From Leptospira alexanderi serovar Manhao 3 str. L 60 (lineage in GTDB: Bacteria > Spirochaetota > Leptospiria > Leptospirales > Leptospiraceae): a stretch of DNA of 5,000 bases. Under the pieces are notes generated by a model. It saw only the letters and a list, made by a program, of their open reading frames with translations, was not told the origin of the DNA and did not search any database. The position numbers were made by a program, and so were the translations under genes. Position 1 is the stretch's first letter. Every line of letters begins with the position of its first letter. Positions 1-5,000 of this stretch are shown one piece after another. The stretch is from the NCBI RefSeq assembly GCF_000243815.2, contig NZ_AHMT02000052.1, positions 267,501 to 272,500 of the forward strand. The letters are read 5' to 3'.

Positions 1-515
<515 letters not shown>

Positions 516-541
516 GATTTTTCTAATTTCTTTTTCAAGAA

Positions 542-567
542 AAAAGCTTGATTCGCTTTTGATTTTT
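542..567 (+). terminator. Possible weak terminator after lepA
   Basis: A perfect 6-bp inverted repeat (AAAAGC at 542-547, GCTTTT at 555-560, 7-base loop) is followed by GATTTTT. The stem has only two G-C pairs, so termination would be weak and read-through into the next gene is likely. A competing AT-only hairpin (TTTTT at 531-535 with AAAAA at 540-544) lies just upstream. Confidence 0.3.
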
Positions 568-583
568 GGTTTCATTTCTTCTC

Positions 584-1078
584 ATGGACTTTTCTTTTCT
601 TCCTGTTTACGCTCTTCTGCTGTCGGTAGTCGTAGGTTTTGGTTCCCTTTTCGGCTTCCTCCGTATCTTTTGGAAAGATATCAAATCAGAGTTTAAAGAA
701 CTCAAATTGGAATTAAAATCTGAAATTCAAGAAGTTCGTTCCGAGGCAAAAACAGAAAATCAAAGTTTAAGAACGGAATTGGTTCAATTGCACTCTGAGA
801 TTCATGAATTGCGTTCTGAGCTTAAATCCGATATCCATGAATTGCGCTCTGAACTTAAATCCGATATCCATGAATTGCGCTCTGAATTTAAATCCGATAT
901 CCATGAATTGCGCTCTGAATTTAAATCCGATATCCATGAATTGCGCTCTGAATTTAAATCCGATATCCAAAGAGTGGATAAGAATGTTTTCTATCTTAGG
1001 AAGAGAATGGATGTTTTAGTCGATAGTTTTGCTCTGCGATTTCTGAACACGGCTTCCTCGTCACCGAAACAAATTTAA
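584..1078 (+). CDS. Single-pass membrane protein with long repeat-built coiled coil, function unknown
   Basis: A 164-residue protein I cannot assign to a named family. Residues 5-29 form one hydrophobic helix without a signal-peptidase site, so it is probably an N-anchored inner-membrane protein. Residues 31-130 are a charged K/E/R/S helix. Hydrophobic positions fit two 11-residue units (37-58), two heptads (59-72) and five more 11-residue units (71-125, consensus SDIHELRSEFK). A less repetitive tail follows (VDKNVFYLRKRMDVLVDSF) with a Ser-rich end. Hendecad repeats of this kind form nearly straight or slightly right-handed coiled coils, so oligomerisation is likely. I chose ATG 584 over an in-frame TTG at 566; neither has a good Shine-Dalgarno site, and the TTG lies next to the terminator-like hairpin. 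Sixty-eight bases separate it from lepA and 35 from the following gene. The DNA of the coiled coil is a tandem repeat likely to vary between strains. Confidence 0.75.
   Translation: MDFSFLPVYALLLSVVVGFGSLFGFLRIFWKDIKSEFKELKLELKSEIQEVRSEAKTENQSLRTELVQLHSEIHELRSELKSDIHELRSELKSDIHELRSEFKSDIHELRSEFKSDIHELRSEFKSDIQRVDKNVFYLRKRMDVLVDSFALRFLNTASSSPKQI
794..969 (+). repeat. 33-bp tandem repeat, 5 full copies plus partial, inside coding sequence
   Basis: The units are 794-826, 827-859, 860-892, 893-925 and 926-958, followed by the first 11 bases of another (959-969). Copies 3, 4 and 5 are identical. Copy 2 differs from them at one base (C at 854), and copy 1 differs from copy 2 at five bases. The gradient from diverged 5' copy to identical 3' copies indicates recent expansion by slippage or unequal recombination. 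The unit is a multiple of three and encodes 11 residues, so gain or loss of copies keeps the frame. This also explains why two other frames, one on each strand, stay open here. Confidence 0.95.
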
Positions 1079-1113
1079 ATTCTTTTTCAGATTTCTTCCT
1101 AAGAATTAACTTT

Positions 1114-2048
1114 TTGCATTCTCTCCAAGTTTATTTTCGATCGTGTCTTTCTCCTATTTACATTCAAACCGTTTTTAAAATTCGAGAGAGTGAGCTTTCC
1201 ATCCTAAAGGACGATCGACTCGCTTTCGGAATGGGAACCAAGTTTCGAAAATTTCTGGGAATTCATTTCGCCTTAGAAAAAAAGAATATTCGGAACGTGG
1301 TTTTGCAAGGAGAATTGCACAGTAACGCGTTAGCGGCCTTTGCCTTTTTGTTTTGTAATTTCGGATATCAGGTCCGTACAATTTGTTATACAAGAGATCA
1401 AAATAAGACCAGCGCTAATTCTATTTTTGTAAGAAGGAATTCACATTTCCTAAAAGAGTATAATTCCAGATTGGAATGGAAGAAGAAAGTTTTTGAAATT
1501 GAGTCTGAAGTTGCTGAGGAATTCGAGATGATAAAAAATACGGATGAGAACGAAGTTTTGATTCCGGAATACGGTTTTTGTCGGGGTGCGTTGCATGGGT
1601 TGGATTCTCTCTGGGAGCAAATTCCGATTGAACGATACGATCGTCTCGCGATCGATATCGGATCGGGAGTGACTTGGTTGTCCGCAAATCGTTTTTTTCA
1701 AAATCGAATTCCTGTGATAGGCGTTTGTATCGGACTTCCAAAAAAAAGATGCTTGGTTGGTTGAATGAAAAGAAAATGTTTCTGGATCTAAAAACGATAG
1801 AGATTGATGAAAATCAAATTATCGATCCGAAGATTAGGGTAGGGTTTGGGTCAAGAAATATAGAAATTTTAGAGTATTGTAAATCGTTTTATGAAAAATA
1901 TGAAATTCCGATTGAGCCGATTTATTCCGGAAAAACGTTGTATGCGGTCGAAACTTTGATCCGAAACGGGCAATGGAAGGAACGTACCCTTTATTTACAT
2001 CAAGGCGGTCTTTGGAATTTTTTGGATTCTTTTAAATCGAAATCTTAA
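1114..2048 (+). pseudogene. PLP-dependent ACC deaminase / D-cysteine desulfhydrase-like protein, split by -1 frameshift
   Basis: Two overlapping frames together give one 311-residue protein of the tryptophan-synthase-beta (fold type II) PLP family, close to the usual ~300-340. Frame one (1114-1764) carries LKDDRLAFGMGTKFRKF, where K43 aligns with the PLP-binding lysine of the family motif GNKxRK. It also has LQGELHSNALAA (the QSNH-like motif, with Ala at the usual His) and IDIGSGVTW (183-187, phosphate-binding loop). Frame two supplies the C-terminus, with IEPIYSGKTLYA (family Y-x-G-K) and LYLHQGGLW (family HxGG). The join falls in A8 at 1740-1747 and needs a -1 shift; unshifted reading stops at 1762-1764 and loses the last third. 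The start is uncertain: TTG 1114 is the first ordinary start after an in-frame TAG at 1024, and the first ATG (1231) lies inside the active-site motif. Substrate cannot be told. It may be a true pseudogene, a sequencing error in the homopolymer, or expressed by slippage. Confidence 0.8.
1740..1748 (+). other. Frameshift site, A8 run with A_AAA_AAA slippery heptamer
   Basis: In the upstream frame the codons are CCA (1738-1740), AAA, AAA, AGA. Positions 1740-1746 therefore read A_AAA_AAA in the zero frame, the canonical bacterial -1 slippery form, followed by G at 1748. A -1 slip gives AAA AAA AAG ATG and enters exactly the frame that carries the conserved C-terminus. I see no strong stimulatory hairpin just downstream and no purine-rich SD-like stimulator just upstream. 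Slippage of RNA polymerase on A8, or one base lost in the genome or assembly, would give the same picture. Confidence 0.75.
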
Positions 2049-2053
2049 AAGAA
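2027..2053 (+). terminator. AT-rich hairpin overlapping the stop codon of the PLP gene
   Basis: A perfect 9-bp inverted repeat (TTCTTTTAA at 2027-2035, TTAAAAGAA at 2045-2053) with a 9-base loop spans the TAA stop at 2046-2048. A T-rich stretch follows after a few bases (2058-2073). The stem has a single G-C pair, so it would be a weak terminator at best. Confidence 0.35.
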
Positions 2054-2332
2054 CAATATGTGTTTTGTTTATAGCGGTTGCGTCAAAATTTAAAAAAATC
2101 AGTTTATAGTCGACTCAGTTAAAATGAGCTTGATCTAAGATTTTGGTTTCACAGTTAAATTTTATGCTATTGAATTTAGAAATCAGGGAAGAACTATAAA
2201 GTTTTCTTGTGTTACAAAGGCTGCTTAATGCCGTATTGGATTTTGTTACAAATGGAATTATAGATATTTAATATGAATTTTATGTAAAAAAATTAAAAAT
2301 GGTTCTTAAAAAGTATGAGTTCCCGCATTTTG

Positions 2333-2614
2333 TTAGCGACTGGCCGTCTTTATAATCTTAACGCGTATAATGTTCTTTTTTGTCAGAAATGAAGTGAACC
2401 AAACATTCCTAAATCCTTTAAGCTTTGTTGGTCTCTCACCGTCTTGAATTTCTTTCTTCGTATATATTCTTTTCATCGAATTCTCAAAATTACTGGTTGA
2501 CGCGTTTGGATATTCGATCTGTTAGATTTCTGGGTGAAAGATTTTTTCAAATTCCTGTTCCAGATACTCAAATCCGAAAGTAGCTTTCAATAGGTTTTGC
2601 TCCTTTGCCTTTCA
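2333..2614 (-). pseudogene. Possible remnant of a decayed coding sequence
   Basis: One minus-strand frame, read from 2614 down to the TAA at 2335-2333, has only two internal or leading stops (TGA at 2614-2612 and TAA at 2524-2522) in about 94 codons. At this base composition a random frame should have several more. The open pieces look protein-like, for example LLKATFGFEYLEQEFEKIF (within 2525-2611) and a 47-codon piece from an ATG at 2476. The frame stays open upstream of 2614 into the 3' end of the neighbouring gene. No family is recognised and no ribosome-binding site is seen, so this may be chance in A-rich sequence. Confidence 0.25.
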
Positions 2615-2672
2615 TTCTGAGAATACATTTTGTAAGCCTGCTTCAATTCTTTTGAATATTTTCTGGAATGTT

Positions 2673-2693
2673 CTACTTTCATTTTGAAAGTGG
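2673..2693 (+). terminator. Hairpin downstream of the minus-strand gene, T-rich on the + side
   Basis: CTACTTTCA (2673-2681) pairs with TGAAAGTGG (2685-2693) across a TTT loop: nine pairs, one of them G-T. On the + strand it is followed by a T-rich tract (2694-2718), so it fits an intrinsic terminator for + strand transcripts. On the - strand it lies 7 bp past the stop of the gene ending at 2700 but has no T-run after it, so it may only protect that transcript's 3' end. Confidence 0.4.
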
Positions 2694-2699
2694 ATTTTG

Positions 2700-3122
2700 T
2701 TAAATTTTCTTTTCTTCAGAATGTAACAAAGAAACGATTTTAAGAAATTGTTCGGATTGAAATCTTGGAAAAATTTTTAAAATTTGTTCTTTGACTTCTT
2801 TGGAGCTGGATCGAAAAATTTGAATCAAAGGTTCGTAGTCACTGATTCTAAAACCATAACTAAGAAGGTCGCCTATCGAATCTAAAATTGAAATTTTTTC
2901 ATCTTCATTTTGAGTCTGATTGAATTTGGAAATCAAAGAATAATATCTATTTTCTTTTAACTTGTTATTGAAAGGAACTCCTTTGGTAACAAGCAGGGCA
3001 AAGATATCTAGGTTTAAAATGGCTTTCGGAAAATAACTCCAGACTGTCTGGGGAAGATTTTTGATCTTTAGAATTTCTTTTTTACTGATCTCTACATAAA
3101 GGAGTACCGCCAATTTTAGCAC
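2700..3122 (-). CDS. Hypothetical helical protein, second gene of a small tandem pair
   Basis: A 140-residue protein that I do not recognise. It has no signal peptide or clear membrane span, although residues 3-10 are hydrophobic. The sequence is predicted mostly helical. Residues 35-52 (LNLDIFALLVTKGVPFN) and 75-105 (EKISILDSIGDLLSYGFRI) have the helix-then-LLxxG look of degenerate ankyrin repeats, and 96-135 could be a HEAT-like helix pair. These are weak impressions. The GTG start at 3122 is favoured because GAGGA lies upstream (3126-3130), although the 3-base spacing is short; an in-frame TTG at residue 4 has a 12-base spacing. The upstream gene ends 36 bp before the start in the same frame, after TAA TAG, so the two are probably co-transcribed. 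The protein could be a fragment of an older, longer one. Confidence 0.55.
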   Translation of the reverse strand: MLKLAVLLYVEISKKEILKIKNLPQTVWSYFPKAILNLDIFALLVTKGVPFNNKLKENRYYSLISKFNQTQNEDEKISILDSIGDLLSYGFRISDYEPLIQIFRSSSKEVKEQILKIFPRFQSEQFLKIVSLLHSEEKKI

Positions 3123-3158
3123 AAATCCTCGTTTAGACGCAGAATTTTGGACACTCTA

Positions 3159-3542
3159 TTATGTAGGGATGTATGGGTTTAGAAGTTTTTTTCCTTCAGA
3201 TAAGTCGAATCGATTTGTGTCGATCGGCAAGATTGAGTTACGCACATCCATGTTCCATCCTCCTACTTTAACAAAGTATAGAGGTGCTTCTTTTTCAAGA
3301 AGATCGTTGGATACTCGCCAGGCCTGAAGTTTTTCATGATCCGCATCATGAAAAAAATGTTCGTAACCTTCTATGGACCGATCTCCAAACCCATATGCTT
3401 GAGATCCGACGTATGTATATCTTTCTTTTTCTTGAAAGTTGTTGAATGATTTTTTCACCTCATATTCCATTCCTTTTTGAAACGGGATTCCGAGATTATG
3501 GAAGGAATCAGAATTCATATGATAAGAACCGCTCCGAAACAA
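3159..3542 (-). CDS. Hypothetical small soluble protein, function unknown
   Basis: A 127-residue acidic to neutral protein rich in aromatic residues, with no signal peptide or membrane segment. The middle (GMEYEVKKSFNNFQEKERYT, about 24-43, then YVGSQAYGFGD and a W-containing segment near 75) reads like a small beta-rich domain. It faintly recalls DUF3601-type domains, but I would not assign it. TTG 3542 has AAGG nine bases upstream (within 3552-3555). The alternative ATG at 3518 has GGAG 13 bases away, which is too far. Only six in-frame codons separate the TTG from an upstream stop, so there is little room for a longer N-terminus. It ends with TAA TAG and is followed after 36 bp by another small gene in the same frame. 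Codon use is more AT-rich than in the neighbouring sdhB. It may be a real small gene or a shortened one. Confidence 0.5.
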   Translation of the reverse strand: MFRSGSYHMNSDSFHNLGIPFQKGMEYEVKKSFNNFQEKERYTYVGSQAYGFGDRSIEGYEHFFHDADHEKLQAWRVSNDLLEKEAPLYFVKVGGWNMDVRNSILPIDTNRFDLSEGKKLLNPYIPT

Positions 3543-3882
3543 GTAGGGAAACCTTGCAGTTTACGATTTTTGATAAAGTAAAATTATTTGGAATGCGCTG
3601 TAAATTCAAACTATGCTTGATAAAAATCGGCGAAACAATCTTGAAACTGGAGTTCATACTGAAGAGTTGAATTTACATTTTCAGCAGTCGATCTTTTTAG
3701 GATATTTTAATCTCGTTGTGCTTTTGGAGAGTGGATTTGACATTTCTTGAAAACGAAAATGGTTTGTTTCAATCAATTGGGAGATATTTACGTAGGAAAC
3801 AAATTCTCCGTCTTTTCGCACCTTCAACCCAGTTTTTTGGTTCTGGGTTGGGGGCAGAAATGTTTTTTTCGAAAAAAGAATT
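3543..3882. other. 340-bp intergenic region between sdhB and the small minus-strand genes
   Basis: The region holds the hairpin at 3825-3850 and an A/T palindrome (TTTTTTCGAAAAAA, 3864-3877) directly after the sdhB stop. Two very short ORFs are present (a 45-codon + strand one at 3613-3750 and a 49-codon - strand one at 3508-3657), both without ribosome-binding sites. No convincing -35/-10 pair for the minus-strand gene starting at 3542 is visible. Confidence 0.6.
3825..3850 (-). terminator. Strong hairpin 33 bp after sdhB, probable 3' end of the sdh transcript
   Basis: CAACCCAG (3825-3832) and CTGGGTTG (3843-3850) form a perfect 8-bp, GC-containing stem with a 10-base loop that is A-rich on the minus strand. 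It is the most stable inverted repeat in the window and lies just past the sdhB stop. No U-tract follows on the minus strand, so it is not a canonical intrinsic terminator and may instead stabilise the mRNA end. On the + strand G-T pairs could lengthen the stem to about 12 pairs (3821-3854). Confidence 0.45.

Positions 3883-5000
<1,118 letters not shown>

Larger units (their letters stand above)
2049..2699. other. 651-bp region between convergent genes, no intact gene
   Basis: The stretch lies between the stops of a + strand and a - strand gene and is strongly AT-rich. I see no ORF with a credible start and ribosome site. It contains TATAAT at 2351-2356 and again at 2366-2371, a hairpin at 2673-2693, possible decayed minus-strand coding sequence between about 2333 and 2682, and a motif around 2314-2335 (AGTTCCCGCATTTTGTTAGC) that resembles a common leptospiral intergenic sequence. 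No tRNA-like cloverleaf or recognisable riboswitch was found. Confidence 0.7.

Noticed and set aside
767..1019. Open frames on both strands through the repeat array, encoding repetitive peptides
   Set aside because: They exist only because a 33-bp unit keeps every stop-free frame open. The third frame gives the sensible coiled coil attached to a membrane helix.
1175..1741. Minus-strand ORFs opposite the PLP gene
   Set aside because: They overlap a + strand sequence with clear family motifs and have no recognisable product or ribosome site.
2237..2270. Promoter-like TTGGAT - 17 bases - TATAGA on the + strand
   Set aside because: Only three and four matches to the sigma-70 boxes, and no gene downstream on that strand. 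Such matches are expected by chance at this base composition.
3508..3657. 49-codon minus-strand ORF overlapping the start of the gene at 3542
   Set aside because: No Shine-Dalgarno sequence, and it overlaps a longer ORF in a different frame. It could be a frameshifted N-terminus of that gene, but nothing shows this.
3613..3750. 45-codon + strand ORF (begins MLDKNRRNNLE)
   Set aside because: No ribosome-binding site, no recognisable similarity, and it lies in an AT-rich spacer. It is too short to support alone.

Overview
The window looks chromosomal and comes from an AT-rich Gram-negative-type bacterium, most likely a spirochaete of the genus Leptospira. This is an inference, not a database match. 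It rests on the AT-rich, TTC/GAA-heavy coding style, the non-proteobacterial type of succinate dehydrogenase subunits, and an intergenic motif at about 2314-2335 that resembles sequence I recall as common between Leptospira genes.

Layout. The left half is read on the + strand: the C-terminal third of lepA (1-515), a one-helix membrane protein with a long coiled coil built on a 33-bp tandem repeat (584-1078), and a PLP-dependent protein of the ACC deaminase / D-cysteine desulfhydrase fold type split by a -1 frameshift in a run of eight A (1114-2048). The right half is read on the - strand: the C-terminus of sdhA (4614-5000), sdhB (3883-4614), and then two small unrecognised genes in tandem (3159-3542 and 2700-3122). 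The two halves converge on a 651-bp stretch (2049-2699) with no intact gene. It holds hairpins, a promoter-like sequence and what may be remnants of decayed minus-strand coding sequence.

How the genes work together. sdhA and sdhB overlap by one base (TAATG) and encode the flavoprotein and iron-sulfur subunits of one membrane complex (complex II). The membrane anchor is not in the window and would be expected beyond position 5000. lepA, the coiled-coil gene and the PLP gene have short gaps (68 and 35 bp) and could share a transcript, but no functional link is visible. The two small minus-strand genes lie 340 bp beyond sdhB behind a strong hairpin and are probably a separate unit.

The points most worth a second look are the A8 frameshift, which sits exactly on a canonical A_AAA_AAA slippery heptamer; the in-frame 33-bp repeat that can change coiled-coil length without breaking the protein; and the possibly decayed region between the convergent genes. 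I found no CRISPR array, tRNA, rRNA or intact mobile element, and no convincing new multi-gene system.
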